DNA from: Selaginella tamariscina
Lineage: Eukaryota > Streptophyta > Lycopodiopsida > Selaginellales > Selaginellaceae
Length of the DNA stretch: 64,000 bases
NCBI GenBank assembly: GCA_003024785.1
Contig: PUQB01000561.1
Location: 1 to 64,000 of the forward strand
Direction: 5' to 3'
Shown here one piece after another: positions 11,990 to 21,464 of the stretch. The first letter of the stretch is position 1; each line of letters starts with the position of its first letter. The position numbers were made by a program, and so were the translations under genes. The notes under the pieces are model-generated. The model ran no database searches. It was given only the letters and a program-made list of their open reading frames with translations, and was not told the origin of the DNA.

Positions 11990-13048
11990 TTAATCTAGCT
12001 CTAGGCTGACATTTAAGAGCATTATTTGAAGTAGACAGTTGATTCTTAAGACAATTTGAAGAAATATGTTCTTTTTTCCCACATGTATAACATGTAAGAT
12101 TACTTGAATTCCTTCTTTATATTTCTCCTTGTTTATAATCATTTTGATCTCATAAACTTCTTTTCTTGGATAGGACCTATTTGGTCCTCTGTAGGAAGTT
12201 TCATTCCTTCCCATATTAGGCTTATATGATGGAACATAGTTAGTTTGATTCCTTTCATACATCTTATCATTTCTTATATAAGGAGCATCCCTTCTATTAT
12301 TGACATGATTTTTATTTCTTCCTTCCTGCTAATTCTCAATATTTGCCATAATATAGCTTCCTATTATGAGATGGGAATATATTAACAGAGGTTGTCTCAC
12401 AGGAAGCGGCTTGTCATATCGACCTTCCTTTCTTCCTTCTCTTTCCACATGTGCTACGTTTTGATTAAGGAAATACTGCTGAATGTCCTTCTTTATCATA
12501 TATTTGACATTTTGACAACTTTATCTACATTCATCTACAGTATGCCTAGGATTTTTGCACTTGGCATACTTTGACATCCAATTCCTTATACATAAAACTA
12601 CTTTTTAAGGATTTTAACAACTGTAATAGCATTTTCTCATTAGTTTTATAATCCTGAACCTTAATAGGTTCTTCCTCATCATATGAACTATCCTTGAGGA
12701 TTTCATTTTTTCTTTAGTTATATTCTCTATTTGTCTTCTTTTTTCTCATAATCTTTTAAATGATTTACAAGATCTTCTCTGTTTATTTTTTGAATGGTAT
12801 TACATAATGGCTTCTGCAATCCTTGCTTATACCATTGAAGCAAAGCATCTTCTTTAACATATAGTTTATATTTCTTTTTATGCTTCTTAAAACGGTGTGT
12901 ATATTCTTCTATAATTTCAGTTTTTGCTTGTAGAATATTCATGAGCTTCTCTAAATGCTCTTCAGGCACCTCTTCTTTCTTAAAATATTCTTTGAAAGCT
13001 TATGTCACTTTCTCATAATCTTCTCTCAAATCTTTCTTAATTCATAAT
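11990..13048 (-). pseudogene. Gag relic with one CCHC knuckle, interrupted by a nested element
   Basis: The frame at 12727-12969 (LEKLMNILQAKTEIIEEYTH and following, charged and helical) resembles the gag of the neighbouring element in position and composition. A zinc knuckle, C-x2-C-x4-H-x4-C, can be read near 12020-12110 across a frame break (CGKK, HISSNC). Upstream gag continues at 19333-19960 beyond the nested element; one 5-bp sequence, ATAAT, is present on both sides of it. Confidence 0.7.
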
Positions 13049-13684
13049 TGTCAAGCCACGATCCAGGAATCAGGAAGAGAGTAAGATTCCAAGAACAGGA
13101 AGGCTTGACTCAGGAACAGGACCGAGAGCAGGATGGAACTAGGAACAGGGACATGACAGATCCAGGAGCAAGACAGGATCAGGATAGGATCCGGGAGCAA
13201 GACAGGATCCAGGAGTAAGACAGAAACAGGACAAGATCCGGGAACAAACAGGAGCAGGATAAGATCCAGGAGCAGGACAGGATCCAAGGCAGGACAGGAA
13301 ACAAGACAAGAACAAGACAAGACGAGATTGATCGTAGTAAGACTGTGTTGATAGTAACTGATTGTACAACAATTAGGTCGGAGCTTTTATGCTCACAACT
13401 CCAAGAACTAATCTAGGCATGAGTGCTAAAAGTGGTTGCATGCATGCAAAGTGACTGCATGCATGCAAAGGCTAAGATGAGTCCACATGTCCCTTATCCT
13501 CTAGGCATATCCTGTGGCATATCCTATAGGAATATCCTGCAACCGTATCCTGTGTCCGGAATCCTGGTAGGAATATCCTGTAGGAAAATCCTGCAACCCA
13601 TATCCTGTATCCGGAATCCTGTAGGAAAGTCCTGCAACCCATGTCCTGTATCCGGAATCCTGTATTCTGTATCGGGTCGTGACA
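13049..13684 (-). repeat. Left (3') LTR of the chromovirus
   Basis: Length 636 bp, slightly shorter than the right LTR because of indels in an internal purine-rich minisatellite (about 13080-13320, period near 12, CAGGAGCAGGA-like). The other half (about 13490-13680) is built of TATCCTGTA and GGAATCCTG words. Contains TTGATAGTAACTG at 13348-13360. Confidence 0.95.
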
Positions 13685-13700
13685 GCACCTCCTCCCTAAA
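13685..13700 (-). other. Polypurine tract of the chromovirus overlapping the pol stop codon
   Basis: Minus-strand TTTAGGGAGGAGGTGC directly precedes the 3' LTR. The pol stop codon TAG (13698-13696) lies inside it, so coding sequence runs to within 12 bases of the LTR. Confidence 0.85.
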
Positions 13701-14131
13701 GACGAGTTCCACGAGTCTTGGGACCTGGTTTAGCAGGATAATGCCGATGGAAGGCAGCAACCTTGGAAGAAGCATGGAGTAAGTTGGATGCAGGTTCCCA
13801 AGTGCGATCAGTAGGCATACCCTTTCCAATCCACCAAGTATTGGAGTTGTGGACGATGAAGACGAGAATCAAGGATGGCTGCAACTTCGTACTCAGGTTC
13901 AGTGTCAATGACCACAGGAGGGGGAGGAGAAGAAACACGACCGGGAAGAGAAGAAGGATGATACGGCTCCAACGAGGTGTGAAACACAGGATGAAGTTTC
14001 ACCGTGGATGGTAACTCGAGTCGGAAAGCTACAGGATTTACCTCCGCCACGATCCTGTAAGGGCCCAATCGTTGAAAATCCAACTTAGAAGAAGGCCTGT
14101 TGGTGCGAATGTGTCGACGAAGAAGCCACAC
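13696..14131 (-). pseudogene. Integrase C-terminus (GPY/F) and chromodomain
   Basis: The minus-strand frame 14131-13808 carries FQRLGPYRIVAEVN, the GPY/F module, then LHPVFHTSLEPYH, a linker and the first half of a chromodomain (EYEVAAILDSR, LQYLVDWKGY). The second half (TWEPASNLLHASSKV) continues in another frame to the stop at 13696, so one base has been gained or two lost near 13810. Chromodomains of this family bind methylated histone H3 tails and steer integration into heterochromatin. The aromatic residues expected in the fold (Y of EYEV, W of DWKGY, W of TWEP) are all present. Confidence 0.9.
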
Positions 14132-15400
14132 GAGATCACCAATCTTGTATGCAGGTGCCGGCTGACGGTGAGCATCAGCATGATGCTTGTATCGTTCCTG
14201 TGCCTGCTGAAGATGAACCTGGAGATCATCCTGTACCTGCCGAAGATGCTGAAGACGATCCTGTACTGCAGGAGCGGAAGAAGGAGAAGCGGAGGAGCAA
14301 AGTCAAAACGTGGATGGTGGCCTGTAAGAGCAAAGAAAGGTGTCTGTCCTGTAGATGCGTGAATGGAGTTGTTGTAGGCAAACTCCGCCATTGGAAGAAG
14401 GTCCAACCAGTTGTCCTGCTGGTAACTGATGAAGCAACGAAGATACTGTTCAAGGTCTGAATTGTGCGTTCGGACTGCCCATCGGTTTGTGGGTGATATC
14501 CTGAAGAAAGATCCGCTTTAACCTGTAGACTCCGAAGAAGCTCTCGCCAAAACTTGGACATGAATTGTGGACCTCGATCGGAAACAATGCTCTCAGGAAG
14601 ACCATGATGTCGGAACACCTCACGGATCACCAACTCGGCAGTTGTCTGACCTGTAGCTGTCTTGTTGCAGGGTAGGAAATGAGCCTGCTTGGTGAAACGG
14701 TCAACCACCACAAGAACTGCATCGAATCCACGAGAAGGAGGAAGATCTGTGAGGAAATCCATAGAAATGGATCTCCAAGGAGCAGAAGGAACAGGAAGAG
14801 GACGAAGAAGACCAGAGGGTGCATGATGAGGCATCTTCGACCTGCTACAAGTGTCACAACTCCGTACAAACCTCTCCACAAAACCTCGCAACCCAGGCCA
14901 CCAATAGTTGCGAGTCACCAACTCCACTGTCTTGGCCACACCAAAATGTCCTGTAGCCGGGGTATCATGACAATCCTGTACCACACGAGTCCTGGAAATA
15001 CCAACAGGAACGTACAGGAGACCTTCCCGGTACAGGAGTCCATCCTGTATGGTGAACAGGTTGTAGTCTGGACGGGAACTGGAGGAAGAGGAACTTGCAA
15101 CGTCAGGATGAATGTGTGAGAACACATTCTTTGCCAAGTCGTCTGTAGCCAACTGCGAACGGACGTCCTGTAGGAGTGTTGAATTTGCTGGAGCCTGATG
15201 AACCTGCAGTGCCGCAAGCCGGAATCGATCAGGACCCAACAACACTTGCCTTTGACAGTCAAATGCAGGATCGCCCGGGCTTGGTGCAAGGTAAGAGCGC
15301 CTAGACAATGCGTCCGCCTTGCCATTCCGAAAACCGGGCCTGTAGACGATGACGAAGTCAAAACGTGATAGGAACCGCCCACCTAGCCTGTCGCCGACTG
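14040..15400 (-). pseudogene. Chromovirus integrase
   Basis: Minus-strand integrase with an HHCC zinc-binding domain (HDTPATGHFGVAKTVE, then CDTCSRSK) and a DDE core: D in MDFLTDLPPSRG, D in IVSDRGPQFMSKF, E in YHPQTDGQSERTIQTLN. The frame breaks just after the E motif near 14380. The following words WLDLLPMAEFAYNNSIH and GQTPFF are in a different frame. All catalytic residues survive, so decay is recent. Confidence 0.92.
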
Positions 15401-15890
15401 AGAACTCGAGCCGTTTGAAAGTACTCCAGGTTCTTGTGATCCGTAAGAACTTGTACAGGATGTGCAGCACCTTCCAGGAAATGCCGCCACTCCTCAAACG
15501 AATCCACAATGGCCTTGAGTTCCTTGTCATGAATCTCGTAATTGATCTCCGCCGACAGGAACTTACGAGAGTGAAAAGCTACAGGATGAAGCAACTTGTC
15601 CTCTCCAACTTGCGATAGGACGGATCCTACTGCAAAATCCGAGGCATCTGCTTCAATGAAGAAAGGATGAGAAGGGTCAGGATGTGCTAAAATCGGAGCT
15701 GTCGTGAAACGTCCTTGAGTGTTGTGAACGCGTGTTCCGCCTTGTCGGACCAAGAGAAAAGCCCTGTGCGCTTGGTGAGTTCTGTGAGTGGAAGTACACG
15801 CTTGGAGAAGTCCTGTATGAACCGCCTGTAGAAGTTTGCAAAGCCAAGGAAACATTGTACATCTCGTACCGACTTGGGCCTCTCCCACTC
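15350..15890 (-). pseudogene. Chromovirus RNase H
   Basis: Minus-strand frame reading [45 protein letters not shown] and [11 protein letters not shown]. These are the usual catalytic D-E-D positions. A frame break near 15400 separates it from integrase (ADALSRRSYL). Confidence 0.9.
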
Positions 15891-16640
15891 CACGATGGTC
15901 TTCACCTTGTGCATGTCCATGGAAACGCCAGCAGGAGAGACGATGTAGCCCAAGAACTCCACCGAATCCCTATCGAAAAAACACTTCTCCAACTTCGCGT
16001 ACAGGCCATGCTCGCGAAGCCGCTCTAGAACTAGTCGTACATGCTTGTCATGTGCCGCCTGGTCCTTGGAGAAAATCAAGATGTCGTCGAGGTAGATCAC
16101 CACAAACTGGTCCAAGAAGTCACGAAAGATGTCGTTCACCATGTGTTGGAACACGGCTGGGGCATTGGTAAGGCCGAAAGGCATTACCGTGTACTCAAAA
16201 TGTCCATACCTTGTACGAAAGGCAGTCTTCCACTCATCGCCGGGACGAATCCGTACAAGGTTGTAGGCCCCTCGTAAGTCGATCTTCGTGAACACCTTTG
16301 CTCCTCGCAGCCGATCGAGAAGTTCCGGGATCAATGGCAACGGGTACCGATTCCGAATGGTGACTTGATTCAAACCCCTGTAGTCCACAACCAAACGTAA
16401 ACTCCCATCCTTCTTCTTGACAAAGAAGATAGCTCCTGCAGGGGACTTTGAGTGACGAATGAAGCCGGATGCCAAGTTGTCCTCGATGTACTGACGAAGA
16501 ACCTCCAACTCTGTGGGTGACAATGCATAAATCGGTCCGAATGGTGGAGTCTTTCCTTCCGCAAGATCAATAGGACAGTCGTAGGACCTGTGAACAGGAA
16601 GAACTGCAGCCTTGTGCTTGTCAAAAACGTCCTTAAAGTC
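15690..16640 (-). pseudogene. Chromovirus reverse transcriptase
   Basis: The minus-strand frame 16523-15687 contains [47 protein letters not shown] and the catalytic YLDD box in [13 protein letters not shown], then [13 protein letters not shown] and [15 protein letters not shown]. The frame is unbroken through the catalytic core, with a frame change near 15760 at the start of RNase H. Confidence 0.95.
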
Positions 16641-16799
16641 GTGATACTTGGATGGTAGGGAAGAAGGAGGAGAAGGAGAAGGAGAGAAGGAGATTGAAAA
16701 ACAGGAGAGTCGGATACAGGAAAGGTAGAAGAGGACGTAGGAGTTACTTGAAAGGCAAAAAGGTGGAAAGGAGCAGGATCAGTGGCGAGTTCATGCATG

Positions 16800-17864
16800 G
16801 TAGTGGTAAGAACTCGGAGAGGAGAAGGAGGGAGCTGTGACTGAAAAAGAGGAAGGATCTTGGGGGTGGAACAGAAGCAGGGTAACAGAAAGAGCAGGAT
16901 TGGAAAAAACCTTGTGGGTGTTGATGAGTGTACAGGATTGGAAGAATCCTGTACAGGAGTCCGTGGTTGCGCAGGAGGGAAAAGCCTGCGAATGTGCTGA
17001 CGAATCAACAGGAGGTGGATCCTGTTGAGGAGGAACCTTCGACACTGATACAGGATTGGAAGAACCCTGTACAGGACACCGCAAACTTACAGGAGTGGAG
17101 AGAGCCTGCGGATGTGCTGAGGAACTGACATGAGGTGAATCCTGTCGAGGAGGAGTCTTCAACACTGGTACAGGAACAGGCACGGTCAATCCTGTAGCTT
17201 GTACTGCCTCAGATACTAAGGATGTATCCTGCACACAGGAAGGTACAGGATTGATCCTAGCTGTCGGAGAGGAAAACGTGAGCGTCCTAGACCTCCAGTC
17301 GATCTGCGGATTTGCAACAACGAACCATGGCATGCCCAAAATGATGGGAGTCGACCGAGTCTTGATCAAGTTGAAGGAAATTGAACAGTTGAATGTGCCA
17401 TACTGCAGGAGAGAGGTTCGGTAGCATGGGTAACTGCCCAGAAGCAATAGACGCCCATCGGCCACCTCTACAGGAACTGCACGCTTCAACTTCACCACCG
17501 AAATGCCATGTTGAGTTGCAAACGTGTCATCCATGAAGCATGCATTTGCACCAGTGTCTAACAAGGCAAACTCCATGAGCTCTCGATTATTAAGATGAAT
17601 GTGTACAGGAAACTTAAGTGATGGATGGTATGAGCAGCACCAATGGAGCCTGCACCTACGTCCAACTTCGCGGCTCCTAGACGAAGTGGACATTGGAGTT
17701 TTCCGACTGAACTTCAGCTTCAACTTCACGCGTCTTGAAGTTCCTGGCTTTAATAGGACAATCTGCCACCTTGTGTCCTGCTCCACCACAATACAAGCAC
17801 AGGTTCTCACTGCGACGACGTTGCTTCTCAGCAGCGGAAAGAGAGCCACGCTTGGATTTCTCAA
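16800..17864 (-). pseudogene. Chromovirus protease and long low-complexity linker
   Basis: Retropepsin active site in FALLDTGANACFM, followed by a flap region and IILGMPWFVVANPQIDW. The 200 residues that follow are Pro/Ser/Val-rich (VPVPVPVLKTPPRQD and repeats), built from an imperfect in-frame repeat. In this linker the DNA word TACAGGA and the palindrome CCTGTACAGG (16948, 17066) are especially dense. Confidence 0.85.
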
Positions 17865-18574
17865 CCTCCATAGGAACTACTCCAGAAGGTGGTGCAGGAA
17901 CATGTACCACAGCTGCAGGATTGGTTTGCAGGAACTTGACGGGATCTTTCCTGACGACGCTCGAACAAACGGTTGTCGCAACGAAAGCTTGTTGCATGAT
18001 CTCGACCAATGCAGTCTCATCCCATGGAATGTTCATGCAAAGTTGCTGAAATTCGGATGCATAGACGGAAGCTGGTCGGGATCCTTGAGTGAGCTTCCGT
18101 AACTTCGTGCATGCAGAACGGTACTTATCAGGATTTTCAAAACAGGCTTCAAAGGCAGCCACAAAACCTTCAAAGTCTTCCATCAATGGGTCGTCACGCT
18201 CCAGCAAGGAGCAACCCAAGCTTGTGGAGATCCACTTAGTAAGGATGCCAAAAGACCCACCTTTGAGCATCAGTCGAGTAGCGCTGTGGTTGCATACGAA
18301 TCAAGAGCCGGATCTGATTCAGGAAACCTTGGAAATCGGCACGATTGCCACTGAACTTCTCTGGCATGCTAACCTTCGGCTCCGAAGAAAAGTTCGATGA
18401 AGAGGGAACCACTGATGCCTGGGAGAGAGCCTGTGCAGTAGCCTTGGAGGATGCATCAGTAGCTGCATGTGCCGCATTGGTGAAACCTTGTAGGTCGGTG
18501 ACCACTTGGCGCAAAGTGGCCAGCTCATGAAGTAACATTTGGTGCTCGCATTGAAAGCGCTCAAAATCAGCCAT
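17677..18574 (-). pseudogene. Chromovirus gag with one zinc knuckle
   Basis: Start codon at 18574 (MADFERFQCEHQ), 78 bases inside the primer-site region. A frameshift near 18260 separates the N-terminal part from the capsid-like region (FEGFVAAFEACFENPDKYRS) and the nucleocapsid with CLYCGGAGHKVADC, a standard C-x2-C-x4-H-x4-C knuckle. The length, about 290 residues, is normal for a chromovirus gag. Confidence 0.88.
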
Positions 18575-18651
18575 GATCTAGGAAAGAAAGAGGGGAAAAT
18601 GAAAGAAAAGAATCAAGAAAAAGGTAACTGGGAAAACGGAGAACTATGAAG

Positions 18652-18666
18652 CAGTTACTATCAAAC
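18652..18666 (-). promoter_or_regulatory. Self-complementary primer-binding site of the chromovirus
   Basis: Directly inside the 5' LTR, 18652-18664 reads CAGTTACTATCAA on the plus strand. The same LTR carries the exact complement TTGATAGTAACTG at 18995-19007. In the element's RNA (minus strand) the two would pair over 13 bases. No TGG-starting tRNA-type site lies here. This is the arrangement of Tf1-type self-priming, in which the RNA 5' end serves as primer. Confidence 0.75.
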
Positions 18667-19332
18667 TGTCAAGCCACGATCCAGGAATCAGGAGAGAGCA
18701 GGATTCCAAGAACAGGAAGGCTTGACTCAGGAACAGGACCGAGAGCAGGACGGAAGTAGGAACAGGGACAGGACAGATCCAGGAGCAAGACAGGATCAGG
18801 ATAGGATCGGGAGCAAGACAGGATCCAGGAGTAAGACAGAAACAGAACAGAATTCAGAAACAAGACAGGAGCAGGACAGGATCCGAAAGCAGGACAGATC
18901 CAGGAGCAGGACAGGAAACAAGAGCGAGACAGGAGCAGGACAGGAAACAAGACAAGAACAAGACAAGACGAGATTGATCGTAGTAAGACTGGTGTTGATA
19001 GTAACTGATTGTACAAACAATTAGGTCGGAGCTTTTATGCTCACAACTCCAAGAGCTAATCTAGGCATGAGTGCTAAAGTGGTTGCATGCATGCAAAGTG
19101 ACTGCATGCATGCAGAGGCTAAGATGAGTCCACATGTCCCTTATCCTCTAGGCATATCCTGTGGCATATCCTGTAGGAATATTCTGCAACCGTATCCTGT
19201 GTCCGGAATCCTGGTAGGAATATCTTATAGGAAAGTCCTGCAACCCATATCCTATATCCGGAAATCCTGTAGGAAAGTCCTGCAACCCATATCCTGTATC
19301 CGGAATCATGTATTCTGTATCGGGTCGTGACA
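18667..19332 (-). repeat. Right (5') LTR of the chromovirus
   Basis: Length 666 bp. On the minus strand it starts TGTCACGACCCGATACAG and ends GGCTTGACA. It has the same two halves as its partner: TCCTGTA-rich U3 and a purine-rich minisatellite (about 18720-18965) in R/U5. The palindromic words TGCATGCATGCA occur twice near 19085-19115. Confidence 0.95.
19001..19040 (-). promoter_or_regulatory. Predicted core promoter and transcription start of the chromovirus
   Basis: On the minus strand GCATAAAAGC (19040-19031) is a TATA-type box. Thirty bases downstream begins CAGTTACTATCAA (19007), the sequence that can pair with the primer site. Box-to-start spacing of about 30 is usual for RNA polymerase II, so the predicted RNA 5' end coincides with the self-priming sequence. 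Confidence 0.65.
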
Positions 19333-19962
19333 ATAATATCAATTAGATGCATTTCCTTTAATGTGTGAGGAAATATAAGCAACTTATCTACATTGCTTGC
19401 TTTATATAACTTCATAACTTCCTCAAACTGCAATAAGTGTCTTTTAGGATTTTCCTTCTTTCATGCGGAAAATATTGGGTACATCAATGTGCCTCCCAAC
19501 ATTCCAAAGAAAGTGTTATATTATACATTTTGGTGGGCTTTCTCTACCACCTTCCTCCTCACTAAGAGGGAAACTTCCAAGAGATACTCCTCTCGGCTAC
19601 TATGAAATCCTCTTTTCCGAGGAGTTCCTTCCAACTTTCTTCTCCTGCAGTTTGATAATCACCGCATTGTATATCCTCCACACCTTTAGTGGCACTTTCT
19701 CCTATTTGATTAATGAGTCTTATAAGAGCTTCTTACCTATTAGTAAGATATATTTACTCAGCAAGGACAACCTCTCTCTCGGCTTGCCTATTATCTCTCT
19801 TTCTATTAAAGATGAATTAGGATTATAATACCTCCAAAGCTCCATCCATCATCATATATACACACTGTTTTTTCTCACTTAAGTTTTACTTCTTTTAGAG
19901 CTATTTCACATATATCACTTCTCACTTAAGAATTTCACAAATTCCTACACAACAATGGCGAA
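19333..19962 (-). pseudogene. N-terminal gag part and leader of the defective gypsy element
   Basis: Continuation of the host element's gag on the other side of the nested insertion, with minus-strand words LLIFPHTLKEMHLIDI just before the junction. Further right the frame is broken, and the sequence becomes the untranslated leader up to the primer-binding site. Confidence 0.55.
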
Positions 19963-19980
19963 ATCCCTCTTTGGTCGCCA
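19963..19980 (-). promoter_or_regulatory. Primer-binding site of the defective gypsy element
   Basis: Minus-strand TGGCGACCAAAGAGGG, 2 nt inside the right LTR. The element at 20.87-29.97 kb has TGGCGACCACGGAGGG at the same place, so both were probably primed by the same tRNA. The tRNA was not identified. Confidence 0.75.
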
Positions 19981-19982
19981 TG

Positions 19983-20200
19983 TGTTAACATGAAAGAACT
20001 TTCTTGTGTGCAGAAATCATTGTTCACAGCGTAAGAAAAGCTTTCCCATGTTAAAGGTTATGGGATTTCGACCTACAATAGCTCTATATGTACTTATTTT
20101 GTCTCTAAGGTCAAGGATAGGATTTTGCTTTGGCCATTTGCCACGTTATAGCACTTATAAGATATCTTTCTCATAAGAACAAGCAATATTTATTATATTT

Positions 20201-20238
<38 letters not shown>

Positions 20239-20860
20239 CATGCACTTGCATTACTAAATGATTACAAAAGATAACAAGTGTGGAGACTTACTTCTTTCCT
20301 AGAGATCCTCTCTCTCCCATGCATTCCTCTCCATAGCTCTCCATAGCCTTCATAGTCTTCTCTCTCTCCCTTCTTGCCCCAACTTGCCCTAACCATAATT
20401 ACATCCTGCTCAACCGTTATAACCGTTTGTTTCTTGCATGCATAGGATATTCCTACAGCTATAGGATTTTTCCTATACCTATAGGATTTTTCCTACTGCA
20501 CCTTTCTTATGAGCTTTCCTCCACCATAGGAGAAGAAACACAATGTACCTCCTTGAAGTACTTAAGATTCATGAAGATGATGGCGTGATGGCGTGATCCC
20601 AAGAAGATCCTGGCAGTGCATAAATTCCCAGATATTCATGGTGTGGAGATTTAGTTTCTATCATGCCTTTTCATTCTATATCCCCTTTTGCCATGTCTAT
20701 CCAACTACCATAACCATCTCCCACCCTATCCCATAAGATTTTTTTCCATTCAAGAGTTTATATTACTAAGGATTTCCTACTTTGTAGGTTTTCTTGTGGA
20801 CTTGCTACCTCTTATTCCTTTAAGGTAGGTTATCTTACATGTTTTTTCTGACATTCAACA
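19983..20860 (-). repeat. Right (5') LTR of the defective gypsy element, longer than its partner
   Basis: Matches the left LTR from TGTTAACATG to about 20527, then holds about 330 bp absent from the left copy. It ends in ACATGTTTTTTCTGACATTCAACA-like sequence that resembles the left LTR end. Either this copy gained an insertion or the left one lost it. The alternative is that the LTR stops near 20527 and the rest is unrelated. A (TA)n run lies at about 20200-20236. Confidence 0.6.
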
Positions 20861-20871
20861 TTAGTGTATTC

Positions 20872-21452
20872 TGTTAAACCCGTAATTTTCCTACTCTCCG
20901 TACTTCGATAAACCCGTACTAAGGGTCTGCCGGATTAAATTACGGACGTAATCAGACATCAGAAAATCAGGAAAGAGGGTAAGGATGGCAAGGTATATAG
21001 CAGTAGCAGTACTACGAATCCCGTCATAGTACTGGAAAACAAGAATAGTATACTACATCACAGAAATATGAGTAAGAGATAGACGTATTGAGAGAGAAAG
21101 GAAACTTATATTATGTCCGCTCACGGTACATAGTACAATACAACAGTATACTCGGGATGCCCTTCTAGTCCTTATTTGGCCTATTTATACCCGTACTAGC
21201 AGTTACCATAACTGCCTCCTAGCCTTATCCATTCGGTTACTATAACTCCTTATCCTTATCCATAAATGCCGTACTCCGCTTTTACCATATTGCGGTGTCG
21301 CCCCGTATTGGGTGGTGCATCAGTAACTCGTACTCCGATATATTCCTTTCCACTCTCGGTTTTCCATAATATATATTATTTTTGATATTTTCCCATTTAC
21401 ATTGCCCATGAAATAACAAGAAATTCTACTAATGTCTAACTATGCTCCTAAA
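20872..21452 (-). repeat. Left (3') LTR of the 20.87-29.97 kb element
   Basis: Begins TGTTAAACCCGTAATTTTCC, near-identical to the right LTR over its whole length. Its inner edge reads AT in place of the expected TG, one of few differences. High identity between LTRs indicates a fairly recent insertion. Confidence 0.95.
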
Positions 21453-21464
21453 TCCCCCCAAACT
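21451..21464 (-). other. Polypurine tract of the 20.87-29.97 kb element
   Basis: Minus-strand AGTTTGGGGGGATT immediately upstream of the 3' LTR. Confidence 0.85.

Larger units (their letters stand above)
13049..19332 (-). mobile_element. Nested Ty3/gypsy chromovirus with LTRs, TSD and chromodomain
   Basis: A complete 6.28-kb LTR retrotransposon on the minus strand. LTRs are 13049-13684 and 18667-19332, beginning TGTCA and ending TGACA in either reading. Target-site duplication ATAAT is exact (13044-13048 and 19333-19337). Coding order gag, protease, RT, RNase H, integrase and C-terminal chromodomain places it among chromoviruses. Several single-base frame breaks (gag near 18260, RNase H, integrase near 14380, chromodomain near 13810) make it inactive now. 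Its insertion splits the gag of the host element, so it is the younger of the two. It lacks a usual TGG-starting tRNA primer site and has instead a self-complementary one. Confidence 0.95.
9507..20860 (-). mobile_element. Defective minus-strand gypsy element hosting a nested element
   Basis: Direct LTRs start with TGTTAACATG at 9507 and 19983. On the minus strand, a primer-binding site TGGCGACCAAAGAGGG lies 2 nt inside the right LTR, and a polypurine tract GCTGGGGAATAG abuts the left LTR. Inside, in minus-strand order, are gag (19960 to 19333, continued 13048 to about 12400), a CCHC knuckle, protease and only the N-terminal part of RT. The catalytic RT core, RNase H and integrase are absent, so the element could only have moved with help. 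A complete chromodomain element sits in the gag at 13049-19332. The flanks AGCGG and TTAGT do not match, so the outer right limit is uncertain. Confidence 0.85.

Noticed and set aside
14149-14460. Long plus-strand frames inside the chromovirus
   Set aside because: Antisense shadows of the integrase and linker coding sequence. All recognisable domains are on the minus strand.
20867-20871. 5-bp target duplication TATTC for the 9.1-kb gypsy element
   Set aside because: The right flank reads ATTCC. Only a 4-bp ATTC match is supported, so a 5-bp duplication is not claimed.
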